From the NCBI GenBank assembly GCA_046714215.1, contig JBKKBM010000039.1, positions 1 through 5,470 on the forward strand: a stretch of 5,470 nucleotides of DNA. The letters run 5' to 3'. The translations under genes were made by a program, and so were the position numbers. This DNA is from DATLCI01 sp046714215 (lineage in GTDB: Bacteria; Acidobacteriota; Terriglobia; Terriglobales; Acidobacteriaceae). The first letter of the stretch is position 1, and each line of letters begins with the position of its first letter. Shown piece after piece: positions 1-5,218 of this stretch. Under the pieces are notes generated by a model that was not told the DNA's origin, made no database searches, and was given only the letters and a program-made list of their open reading frames with translations.

Positions 1-353
1 CGCTCTTAGTTGCTTTTTGCCTGTGGTCTTACCGTCGAGCCCTCATGTCCGGCGATTCCGTCGTTGCCATCTATAATCGAAGCAAGCCGCCCTGGCTATT
101 CGGCATGGCTCGGACCACGACTAGGCGATGGATTTCATCAGAGCATACTCCTTGCCGTTCCACTTCAGTTCAGCTTCCTCGCGCATCTGTGAACTGCCCA
201 TGGCCATAACGAAGACTGCTTTTACCTCGGAACGCCTGACCTCTTACCGACATGAGTGGGGGCGGGTAGGGGGCAACACTTGTTACTTGCAGTGCTTCTC
301 AGTACTTTTCAATACTCATCATTCCGTCCAACTCGTTGGAATCACGTTAGGGT
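1..353. other. Stretch without a convincing gene
   Basis: No open frame here has a recognisable product. The plus-strand frames have the Leu/Ser/Pro/His-rich look of non-coding reading. On the minus strand a 28-codon ORF (207 down to 121) starts MAMGSSQMREEAELKWNGKE and looks protein-like, but it has no Shine-Dalgarno sequence and is preceded by an in-frame TAA ten to fifteen codons upstream. It may be the end of a decayed gene. If the tRNA-like 3' end at 354-381 is an attachment site, this stretch would be the distal end of the inserted element rather than old chromosome. No promoter or terminator can be named with confidence. Confidence 0.5.
291..320 (+). repeat. Three imperfect 10-bp tandem units
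   Basis: Bases 291-300 (agtgcttctc), 301-310 (agtacttttc) and 311-320 (aatactcatc) are three adjacent 10-base units. The first two differ at two positions and the third is more diverged. The period is close to one helical turn. They lie 34 bases before the tRNA-like 3' end, where integrases of the tyrosine family often have arm-type repeats, but the match is loose and chance similarity is possible. Just after them, TCCAA (327-331) and TTGGA (336-340) can form a small hairpin with loop CTCG. Confidence 0.3.
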
Positions 354-381
354 GTAGATTCGATTCCCACCCGCGCCTCCA
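354..381 (+). other. tRNA-Cys-like 3' end, candidate attachment (att) site
   Basis: The sequence reads as a T-arm, acceptor 3' strand and CCA tail. The T-loop is TTCGATT (359-365), the T-stem 3' strand CCCAC (366-370), the acceptor 3' strand CCGCGCC (371-377), the discriminator T378 and the encoded CCA 379-381. A U at the discriminator and an acceptor strand ending GCGCC are typical of bacterial tRNA-Cys. The T-stem 5' strand, GTAGA (354-358), pairs poorly with CCCAC because two positions are A where G is expected. No matching 5' acceptor strand (GGCGCGG), D-arm or anticodon arm lies at the proper distance. It is therefore not a functional tRNA but fits the short tRNA 3' duplicate left at the far end of an integrated element. 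No integrase is present in the window. Confidence 0.5.
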
Positions 382-472
382 CTTTTTCAATTTCATTCCC
401 CGCCATTCCCCGATTACTGAAACCTTCTGCGTAAGCATCCCCATCGGTGACCATATTCGCCAGCCCGGCCTC

Positions 473-1129
473 TTACTCCACCTGCACCTTTTCAAAGTTC
501 AGGGAGTATAAAAGCGAAGTGATGGTGTTGCGGGCATTCTGATCGGCGGTCGCGAGTATGCCCTCTCGCAGTGCTGCTGCGGTTAGTTGACCTTCCGCCC
601 GCCGCCGGACCTGCGTTTCCATCTGGGGGTCAGGCGAAGAAAAGATCCCGGTATCCCGAGAATAGACGCGTGTCCGGCTGGTGTCGGTGCGCGTGGCAAA
701 GATTTCTGCCGGCGGCAGCTTCACCGTGATGGCTCGCCCGTTGATGCGAACGTCCTCCGTCCTCAGTTTGCCCAGGTCGATCCCCGCTGTCACATCGCCA
801 TGCACGATGAGCAGGATGCGATCGCCGGCCAGGGCTGGTGGAAGCATCGTCGTGCGCTCCTCGGTCACTATTTGGTCGAGTTTATAGACCACCGTCTCCA
901 GTCGCTGCAGTTGTTGAATACTGCGGACCACCGTGGATTCAGTCACGGATACACGGGGTTGGAATGGATCCACCCACCGCTTCACCAATGTAATCCCGGC
1001 TATCCCTATTAGAAGTACGAGGACCATGCCGCCGACCGCAACCCCGGCAGCCACTTTCGCCACGATGCCCCAGAAACGAGGTTTTGGTAACGTTTTTTCG
1101 AAAGCTATGGGTTCAGATGGTAGCGGCAT
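473..1129 (-). CDS. Membrane-anchored DUF4230 domain protein
   Basis: The product is 218 aa. After a short basic N-terminal tail (about residues 1-25) comes one hydrophobic helix (about 26-49), followed by Lys-Arg-Trp, so the protein is probably a single-pass membrane protein with most of its mass outside the cytoplasm. Residues about 60-215 match the DUF4230 pattern as I know it. There is an N-terminal helix beginning TVVRSIQQLQRLETVVYKLD, then a beta segment ILLIVHGDVTAGIDLGKL, then INGRAITVKLPPAEIF, and an Ala-rich C-terminal helix ending in YSLNFEKVQVE. The function of the family is unknown to me, and no catalytic residues are evident. The ATG at 1129 is chosen because the tail and membrane helix follow it directly, although the Shine-Dalgarno sequence is poor. 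The gene looks intact and ends in TAA. It is alone on its side of a decayed region, so no operon partner is apparent. Confidence 0.8.
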   Translation of the reverse strand: MPLPSEPIAFEKTLPKPRFWGIVAKVAAGVAVGGMVLVLLIGIAGITLVKRWVDPFQPRVSVTESTVVRSIQQLQRLETVVYKLDQIVTEERTTMLPPALAGDRILLIVHGDVTAGIDLGKLRTEDVRINGRAITVKLPPAEIFATRTDTSRTRVYSRDTGIFSSPDPQMETQVRRRAEGQLTAAALREGILATADQNARNTITSLLYSLNFEKVQVE

Positions 1130-1483
1130 ACAGGGGTTAGATGTCGTTCGCAGGGCCGCATAAGGGAAATTTCTGCCCAGCTGGTGGGCCGGGCCATTTT
1201 GTTCATGTCTTGTGCAATTTTGAGCAGACGGTGCATCTGTCGCTTGGTAAGGTTCTGGCTAAGTTGCACCTTGTCTGTCTCTCTCCTGAATGGCAGTCCA
1301 ATGGGGCTGACTTTTTTACCGGGTCTCCAGTAAGCCGCAAGCAGTCGTTCAGGGATTCCCTGGCGGTTCTCGTTCTGAACGAAGGGTGCCTGCGGCGAAT
1401 TGGCTAGAGCAGGCCGGGCTCCGGACCGTGCGTGACCAACTACATATGATTGCGGCAATGAAAGGACGACAATGCGCTCAGAT
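1130..1483. other. Gene-poor stretch upstream of the DUF4230 gene
   Basis: A 117-codon frame on the minus strand runs 1458 to 1105, but it starts at TTG without a Shine-Dalgarno sequence and overruns the start of the DUF4230 gene by 25 bases. Its product resembles no family I know, and a short amphipathic stretch (about residues 67-85) is its only protein-like part. I therefore treat this stretch as mostly non-coding or decayed. It should contain the promoter of the DUF4230 gene, but no clear -35/-10 pair was found. Confidence 0.4.
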
Positions 1484-1837
1484 CTAGTGTTTCTTGCGGG
1501 TAGCCATATTCCGAATCGATTTCTGCTTTGCCATTGGGTGCGCGTCGCCAGTCGTAGATTTCACAAAAATGGCGAACCCATACAGGAAACCATTAGCAAG
1601 GTCCTCGCGCTGGTCACCCAGCAGAATTCACCTGATCCTGGTGGAAGCCAAATCGTTAGGGAAGAATTCCTTGACGCTGCGGCGCTGCGCCAGACTTCCA
1701 GAAATTCGCCGGGAAGCGTGGCCCGCCTGTCCGAGGAGCCCATTCGGAACGTCGGCTAATCCGATCTCCACGACTGACTCCCTGCTCTTTGTCTGAACTT
1801 TGCTTGCGGTCTCGCTGCCTCGGGCCGTAACCTTCAC
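1484..1837 (-). pseudogene. Possible broken ORF interrupted by one in-frame TGA
   Basis: One minus-strand frame is open from ATG at 1837 to TAG at 1484-1486 except for a single TGA at 1628-1630. The first part is 69 codons and contains RRSVKEFFPNDLASTRIR. The second part is 47 codons, begins ILLGDQREDLANGFLYGFAI and ends in MATRKKH. The second part has a protein-like mix of residues, with a hydrophobic core and a basic tail, and has no start codon of its own near its beginning, so it reads like the C-terminal half of a nonsense-mutated gene. I do not recognise a family. Chance openness in GC-rich DNA is a real alternative, and the segment overlaps a longer minus-strand frame that is itself a composite. 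Confidence 0.25.
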
Positions 1838-1843
1838 CCCTCG

Positions 1844-2074
1844 CTAAGCTGGTAGACCCCGATCGCGATGCGGCTCCTGCCGCGAATCGCCGGTGTTCAG
1901 CTCGCACCTCTCCCCGGCTCCGGCGCCGCACGTTAGACACCGCGCCGCCAGCGCTCGCTCTGAGAAAGCGTGACCTCGCTTGAGATCGCGGGCGATCTCC
2001 TGCGTGCTGATCCTCAGTAGCACGTCCTCGGTCAATGCCATCGCGGTCACTATAAGTCCGGTCTGATCTGTCAT
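1844..2074 (-). CDS. Small ORF: Crp/Fnr sensor-domain fragment joined to a zinc-finger-like motif
   Basis: The product is 76 aa. Residues 8-39 (from IVTAMALTEDVLLRI through HAFSE) align without gaps to residues 128-159 of the intact Crp/Fnr protein encoded at 2488-3267, with 17 of 32 identical by my count. That region is the last beta strands and start of the dimerisation helix in the cyclic-nucleotide-binding fold. The rest of that fold and the DNA-binding domain are absent. Residues 45-72 switch to a different motif, C46-x2-C49-x7-C57-x11-H69, within CGAGAGERCELNTGDSRQEP. This resembles small zinc fingers sometimes described as phage-type DNA-binding. A GGAG sequence stands four bases before the ATG, so translation is possible. 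It could be a real small protein or, more likely in this decayed setting, a chimaeric remnant. A related reading, LARGEGYGPR, continues in another frame just past the stop, which hints at a frameshift. Confidence 0.5.
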   Translation of the reverse strand: MTDQTGLIVTAMALTEDVLLRISTQEIARDLKRGHAFSERALAARCLTCGAGAGERCELNTGDSRQEPHRDRGLPA

Positions 2075-2170
2075 AAGGCTCCGAAAAATTCAAGTCGTTA
2101 AGCCATTGTGGCTTCCCGATGAAAGTAATACTGAGCATAATTGAGCTTGTTGCGAGGATTGAAGCGGTAT

Positions 2171-2200
2171 CAGCCCAAACGGGCCGAATTTTTAGGGCTG
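2171..2200. other. Inverted repeat, possible hairpin
   Basis: CAGCCC (2171-2176) and GGGCTG (2195-2200) are perfect inverted complements separated by 18 bases. The repeat lies just past the point where the LolA-like reading stops making sense (2208). It has no T-run in either direction, so it is not a convincing terminator. It may mark a recombination junction or be fortuitous. Confidence 0.25.
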
Positions 2201-2207
2201 GAACGCC

Positions 2208-2473
2208 GTTGCGCGACCCCGGAAAGCCGCGATAATCCACCCGATACTTTCGCGAGGAACGATAGGCGGGCAGCGATTGAGCGCGCTCCAGGTTCCGCCC
2301 CACCAGGTTGGCGACCACCTGCTCTACCGGCACCTGCGGACAGACCGCGGCCGTCTCCAGTCCGGCTGCCGGCGCCGTTGCCATACCCGGCGACATCATC
2401 ACTGCCGGCACCATGGCGGCAGCATCAGGCTGATCAAAAGAGGGAGGGGACTCCGATCGCCAGCGCATCGCAT
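2208..2473 (-). pseudogene. Truncated and frameshifted start of a secreted LolA-like protein
   Basis: Two frames must be combined. From ATG at 2473 the reading begins MRCAGDRSPLPLLISLML, which has the basic start and hydrophobic core of a signal peptide, but it stops 24 codons in. From about 2420 the neighbouring frame continues as AAMVPAVMMSPGMA and then VEQVVANLVGRNLERAQSL, AYRSSRKYRVDYRGFPGSRN. This second part resembles the beginning of mature secreted proteins related to outer-membrane lipoprotein-sorting (LolA-like) factors that I associate with Acidobacteriota. The likeness ends at 2208, where an intact gene would go on for well over a hundred codons. The gene begins 15 bases after the stop of the Crp/Fnr gene on the same strand, so it was probably the second gene of an operon. 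Family assignment is from memory of the motif and is moderate; truncation and frame change are direct readings. Confidence 0.5.
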
Positions 2474-2487
2474 GTTTTTCCGTTTGA

Positions 2488-3267
2488 CTAGTCGTGGAGC
2501 ACTACGTTGAGCAGCGAGCTGTGGACTTTGATCTCGCCGTTGTATTCGATGAATCCCAGCTTGCGGAAGCGGTTCATGAAAAAGCTGACCCGTGAGCGCG
2601 TTGTACCCACCATCTCCGCCAACGATTCCTGGCTGAGCTTGGGAACTACCGTCTCCGGTTTACCTTCCTTGCCGAACTGCGCCAGTAGCAGCAGCACCCG
2701 GGCCAGACGTTTCTCGCTGGAATTGAAGAGTTGATCGATCAGATCTTCCTGGATGCGGGCATTCCGTGCCAACAGGAAGGAGACGAACACGTCCGAGAAT
2801 GCCGGGTCCCGGCTGAGCTCCCGCACCATGTCTTGCTTGTCGATGCGTAGTAATTTGCAATCGGTGAGTGCGGTCGCCGTGACCAGCCGCACGGGATGGG
2901 CGGTCGCGATGCAATCTTCTCCCACAAACTCGCCCGCGCTCAGCACCGCTACGATCGCTTCTTTGCCTTGCTTAGAGACGACGCCGATCTTGACCTTGCC
3001 CTGCTGAATGTAGAAGACCGAGTCGGCCGTGTCGCCTTGGGAAAAAACGGTAGCGTCTTTGTTGCGACTGACCGCTACTCCGCCCACCGCGGCCTTGGCC
3101 AGAAAATCAGCGGCTTTAAAGCCATTGTCCCGCAGGGTAAGGCTGCGGGAATCCACAGCGGCCGCACCGCCCTCGGCGGCCTTCGCGGGCCTCGCACGAG
3201 CGCCAAGCGGCGCGCCCGCAGGTTTCTTGGCGGACCCATTTGCCTTTTTACTGGTGCTCGTTTTCAT
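2488..3267 (-). CDS. Crp/Fnr family transcriptional regulator with a basic N-terminal tail
   Basis: The product is 259 aa. Residues about 55-155 form the cyclic-nucleotide-binding-type beta barrel, with FSQGD (75-79), VFYIQQGKVKI (84-94) and the cassette GEFVGEDC (112-119). The Arg corresponding to the cAMP-phosphate-binding Arg of E. coli CRP appears to be R127, but the following Ser is Leu, so cAMP binding cannot be assumed. There is no FNR-type N-terminal cysteine cluster. The dimerisation helix (about 158-195) includes NSSEKRLARVLLLL. The winged helix-turn-helix spans about 211-257 with recognition helix TTRSRVSFFMNRFRKLG. R224 matches CRP R180, but the CRP Glu and second Arg are Ser and Phe, implying a different operator. 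Residues 1-45 are a Lys/Ala/Gly-rich low-complexity extension. A GTG at 3156 (codon 38) would give 222 aa, close to the paralogue's length. The gene is divergent from the receiver-RsbRD gene. Confidence 0.92.
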   Translation of the reverse strand: MKTSTSKKANGSAKKPAGAPLGARARPAKAAEGGAAAVDSRSLTLRDNGFKAADFLAKAAVGGVAVSRNKDATVFSQGDTADSVFYIQQGKVKIGVVSKQGKEAIVAVLSAGEFVGEDCIATAHPVRLVTATALTDCKLLRIDKQDMVRELSRDPAFSDVFVSFLLARNARIQEDLIDQLFNSSEKRLARVLLLLAQFGKEGKPETVVPKLSQESLAEMVGTTRSRVSFFMNRFRKLGFIEYNGEIKVHSSLLNVVLHD

Positions 3268-3407
3268 TCGCGGATGCTCGGCGGACGCTTACCCGCACAG
3301 CTACACCCTTAAGTTGAACTCATCCACCGGGGCGCAGTCTGGTCAATTTTGCTCACCTTGGCCCGCTCCCAATTCTCTGGCTACATTCTACACCTGATTT
3401 GCGCTCA

Positions 3408-3419
3408 CGACCTGGGTCG
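3408..3419. promoter_or_regulatory. Short perfect dyad CGACC-TG-GGTCG
   Basis: Five-base arms CGACC and GGTCG are separated by two bases. The dyad sits in the divergent promoter region, about 100 bases before the receiver-RsbRD start. It is a candidate protein-binding site only by position and symmetry. Confidence 0.3.
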
Positions 3420-3446
3420 GTCTCCGACTTTGTTGTACCCCTGCTA

Positions 3447-3460
3447 GGTCAATATTGGCC
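3447..3460. promoter_or_regulatory. Near-perfect 14-bp palindrome GGTCAATATTGGCC
   Basis: Six of seven base pairs of the dyad match, with a perfect CAATATTG core. It lies about 62 bases before the ATG of the receiver-RsbRD gene, where an operator overlapping or just downstream of a promoter would be expected. Length and symmetry suit a winged-helix dimer, and the two neighbouring Crp/Fnr paralogues are the obvious candidate binders, but this is inference. Confidence 0.4.
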
Positions 3461-3508
3461 AGACGGCTCGCCTCGCGACGGGTAGCATTTAAACCATCAG
3501 CGAGATTT

Positions 3509-3512
3509 GGAG
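3509..3512 (+). promoter_or_regulatory. Ribosome binding site GGAG of the receiver-RsbRD gene
   Basis: GGAG stands nine bases before the ATG at 3522. It favours that ATG over the in-frame TTG at 3507, which the GGAG itself follows and which has no comparable site. Confidence 0.6.
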
Positions 3513-3521
3513 TCGCCAACC

Positions 3522-4424
3522 ATGACATCTTTGAGAGTCAGCCCGCCCCGCCCCCCACTGCCAGAGCCCGGCCCACTTGCGCCGCGGGTCCTGCTGGTGC
3601 AGGCCCCTGCCCAAGAGGGAAGTGGCCTCCAGGGCGCCCTCGAACGCGGCGGTTTCCACGTGGTGGCAAGACCCACCATGCGCGACGCCCTGACCTGTCT
3701 CACCTCCGAAACTTTTTCCGCGCTGGTCTGCGACCTGCATCTCCCGGCTGCCGGCGACGGATTCACCTTGGTCAATGCCATGCGTCACTTCCACCCCGAG
3801 GCCATCAACATCATCATGAGCGAGTATCCTGCTCTCCGGGAGTCGGTCTCCGCTCTTTTGCCCCAAGCGGATGAAGTCCTGGTTACTCCCATGCCGCTTC
3901 CCGAGATCGTGAACCTGTTGAAGGAGAGACTCCGCAACCCGAAACATCGCACCACATCCCCCCGCGAACCAGTGGCCACTATATTGGAGCGCTATTCCTC
4001 CCGCACCATCGCCGAATGGCTTACGCGGGTGAAGGAGAATGGGAACATCTCAAGAATCCCTCTTAGCGATGAGGCCCGTACCGGTCACCTGGGTACCTTG
4101 CTCTTCGAACTGGTGGAACGGCTCCGCGCACCTCGCCTGGACGAAGGCAAGGCCAAGATTTCGCATGCCGCTCGCGCCCACGGAGAGGCGCGCCGACACC
4201 AAGGCTATACGTCCGCCCTGCTGGTGGAAGAGTCCCGGATCCTGCAAGTCTGCATCTTCAAGACCCTGCGCAGCAACCTGAATGCGGTAGACCTTGCGCT
4301 GGTTCTCACCGATGTGATGACCATCGCCGACGAAGTGGATTCTCAACTCATGCAGACCATGGCCAGCTTCTCGGGCCAAAAGGTTGAGCAAAAACGCCGT
4401 CGTATGGTCGAAGCAGCCTCGTAG
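3522..4424 (+). CDS. Receiver-like (degenerate) plus RsbRD-type sensor domain protein
   Basis: The product is 300 aa from ATG 3522. A Pro-rich leader (about 1-20) is followed by a receiver-like domain (about 22-138). Its first strand is VLLVQ, without the usual acidic pair. The phosphoacceptor position is kept (D71 in LVCDLHLP) and so is the Ser/Thr position (S100 in IIMSEY), but the conserved Lys before Pro is Thr (T122 in VLVTPMP). Residues about 150-285 resemble RsbRD N-terminal domains: ILERYSSRTIAEWL, SDEARTGHLGTLLFELVERL, and AARAHGEARRHQGY followed by LLVEESRIL. In stressosome proteins this all-helical sensor domain feeds a STAS or kinase output. Here no STAS, kinase or DNA-binding domain follows, only a short basic tail. 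It therefore probably acts through protein contacts in the cytoplasm. It is divergent from one Crp/Fnr gene and 122 bases ahead of another, which suggests a shared pathway. Confidence 0.8.
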   Translation: MTSLRVSPPRPPLPEPGPLAPRVLLVQAPAQEGSGLQGALERGGFHVVARPTMRDALTCLTSETFSALVCDLHLPAAGDGFTLVNAMRHFHPEAINIIMSEYPALRESVSALLPQADEVLVTPMPLPEIVNLLKERLRNPKHRTTSPREPVATILERYSSRTIAEWLTRVKENGNISRIPLSDEARTGHLGTLLFELVERLRAPRLDEGKAKISHAARAHGEARRHQGYTSALLVEESRILQVCIFKTLRSNLNAVDLALVLTDVMTIADEVDSQLMQTMASFSGQKVEQKRRRMVEAAS

Positions 4425-4482
4425 CGTTCAGCGTAGGCATGCTGCCACGATGAGAGTACGGCTTTGGCCGCCGCACCACTCC

Positions 4483-4510
4483 GGCCCGCCACTGGGCCGC
4501 CACTGGGCCC
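4483..4510. repeat. Two tandem 11-bp copies that can also form alternative hairpins
   Basis: CCGCCACTGGG occurs twice in direct succession (4486-4496 and 4497-4507). Because the unit carries G and C runs, GGCCC (4483-4487) can pair with GGGCC at 4494-4498, giving a 5-bp stem with a 6-base loop, or with the next copy. There is no T-run, so it is not a standard terminator. It lies in the 122-base gap between the receiver-RsbRD stop and the second Crp/Fnr start, where it could affect read-through or be a slippage product. Confidence 0.5.
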
Positions 4511-4546
4511 CAGGAACTGCTCCCGTGATCGGTAGTTGATGAATTG

Positions 4547-5218
4547 ATGGATATGGACAAAAATCACAAGCCGAAACTGAGCGCCAACGGGCTCTTCAAG
4601 CAGCTCGCCGGCCAGGCCACCAGCCGAAGCTACCACAACGGGCAAGCTATCTTTTCCCAGGGCGACGTCGCCAGCGCCATCTTTCGCGTGGAGGAAGGTA
4701 ATGTCAAACTCACCTTCAAGTCCAGGCGCGGGAAAAAGGCCGTGATCGCCGTCTTGCAGGTGGGCGACTGCTTCGGCGAGGGCTGCCTTATCAGCAAAGC
4801 TCTTCGCATCTGTACCGCCACCTCCGTCCAAAACTCCACCGTCGGACGCATCGGCAAGCGCGTCATGGTGCGCCGGCTCCTGGACGAGCCCGCCTTCGCC
4901 AAGCTCTTTACCTCGCATTTGCTGCTGCGTATCAGTCAGGTGGAAGGCGATCTCGTCGACCAGCTCGTCAATTCCAGCGAGAAGCGGCTGGCCCGTCTGC
5001 TGGTGCAACTTTGCGACTCCGGTATCTCCGCCAATGGTTCTTCCGCGGAAGTCCATGTCGACCAGGGCACCCTCGCCCAAGCTGTGGGCACCACTCGTTC
5101 CCGGGTCAGCTTTTTCATGAATCGCTTCCGCAAGCGGGGTTTCATCGATTACAACGGAAGCATAAGGGTCCACCGCACGCTGCTGGCCTTCCTGCTGGGC
5201 GATTCCAAGTCGGACTGA
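4547..5218 (+). CDS. Crp/Fnr family transcriptional regulator, paralogue of the one at 2488-3267
   Basis: The product is 223 aa from ATG 4547; an ATG at 4553 and a TTG at 4544 are alternatives, and no strong Shine-Dalgarno sequence decides. The sensor barrel (about 15-115) includes FSQGD (36-40), IFRVEEGNVKL (45-55) and GDCFGEGC (73-80). R87 falls at the CRP phosphate-binding Arg position, with Ile in place of Ser next to it. Three cysteines (75, 80, 89) cluster around this pocket, but there is no FNR-type N-terminal cluster. The dimerisation helix contains NSSEKRLARLL (142-152). The winged helix-turn-helix (about 172-217) holds VGTTRSRVSFFMNRFRK (180-196), identical over 17 residues to the paralogue, so operator choice should be nearly the same. 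Sensor halves differ much more, implying different input signals. It probably shares a transcript with the receiver-RsbRD gene, though a 122-base gap leaves room for its own promoter. Confidence 0.93.
   Translation: MDMDKNHKPKLSANGLFKQLAGQATSRSYHNGQAIFSQGDVASAIFRVEEGNVKLTFKSRRGKKAVIAVLQVGDCFGEGCLISKALRICTATSVQNSTVGRIGKRVMVRRLLDEPAFAKLFTSHLLLRISQVEGDLVDQLVNSSEKRLARLLVQLCDSGISANGSSAEVHVDQGTLAQAVGTTRSRVSFFMNRFRKRGFIDYNGSIRVHRTLLAFLLGDSKSD

Larger units (their letters stand above)
3268..3521. promoter_or_regulatory. Divergent intergenic region between the Crp/Fnr gene and the receiver-RsbRD gene
   Basis: This stretch must carry promoters for both directions. Candidates are weak: on the plus strand TTGGCC followed after 18 bases by TACATT (about 3358-3387), and on the minus strand a TAGAAT-like -10 in the same area. 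Two dyads, listed separately, lie closer to the plus-strand gene. With an autoregulated Crp/Fnr protein on one side, operators are expected here, but I see no CRP-type TGTGA-N6-TCACA or FNR-type site. Confidence 0.4.

Noticed and set aside
247..381. A complete tRNA-Cys or tmRNA gene ending at 381
   Set aside because: A GCA triplet and G-rich sequence upstream drew attention, but the spacing is too long for a tRNA, the anticodon stem does not pair, and no tmRNA 5' end or tag-coding part is seen.
128..511. A 127-codon plus-strand frame
   Set aside because: Its residues are rich in His, Phe, Leu and Cys with no motif, it runs through the tRNA-like sequence, and it overlaps the end of the DUF4230 gene on the other strand.
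1105..1458. A 117-codon minus-strand frame upstream of the DUF4230 gene
   Set aside because: TTG start without a Shine-Dalgarno sequence, overlap with the DUF4230 start, and no recognisable motif. It could still be a remnant.
1472..1796. Two overlapping plus-strand frames of 95 and 100 codons
   Set aside because: Neither has a ribosome binding site or family likeness, and the minus strand of the same stretch reads more like protein.
1656..2468. A 270-codon minus-strand frame taken as one gene
   Set aside because: Only its first 87 residues resemble a family. The remainder is Arg/Ser-rich and overlaps a better-supported ORF (1844-2074) in another frame, so it is a chance composite of remnants.
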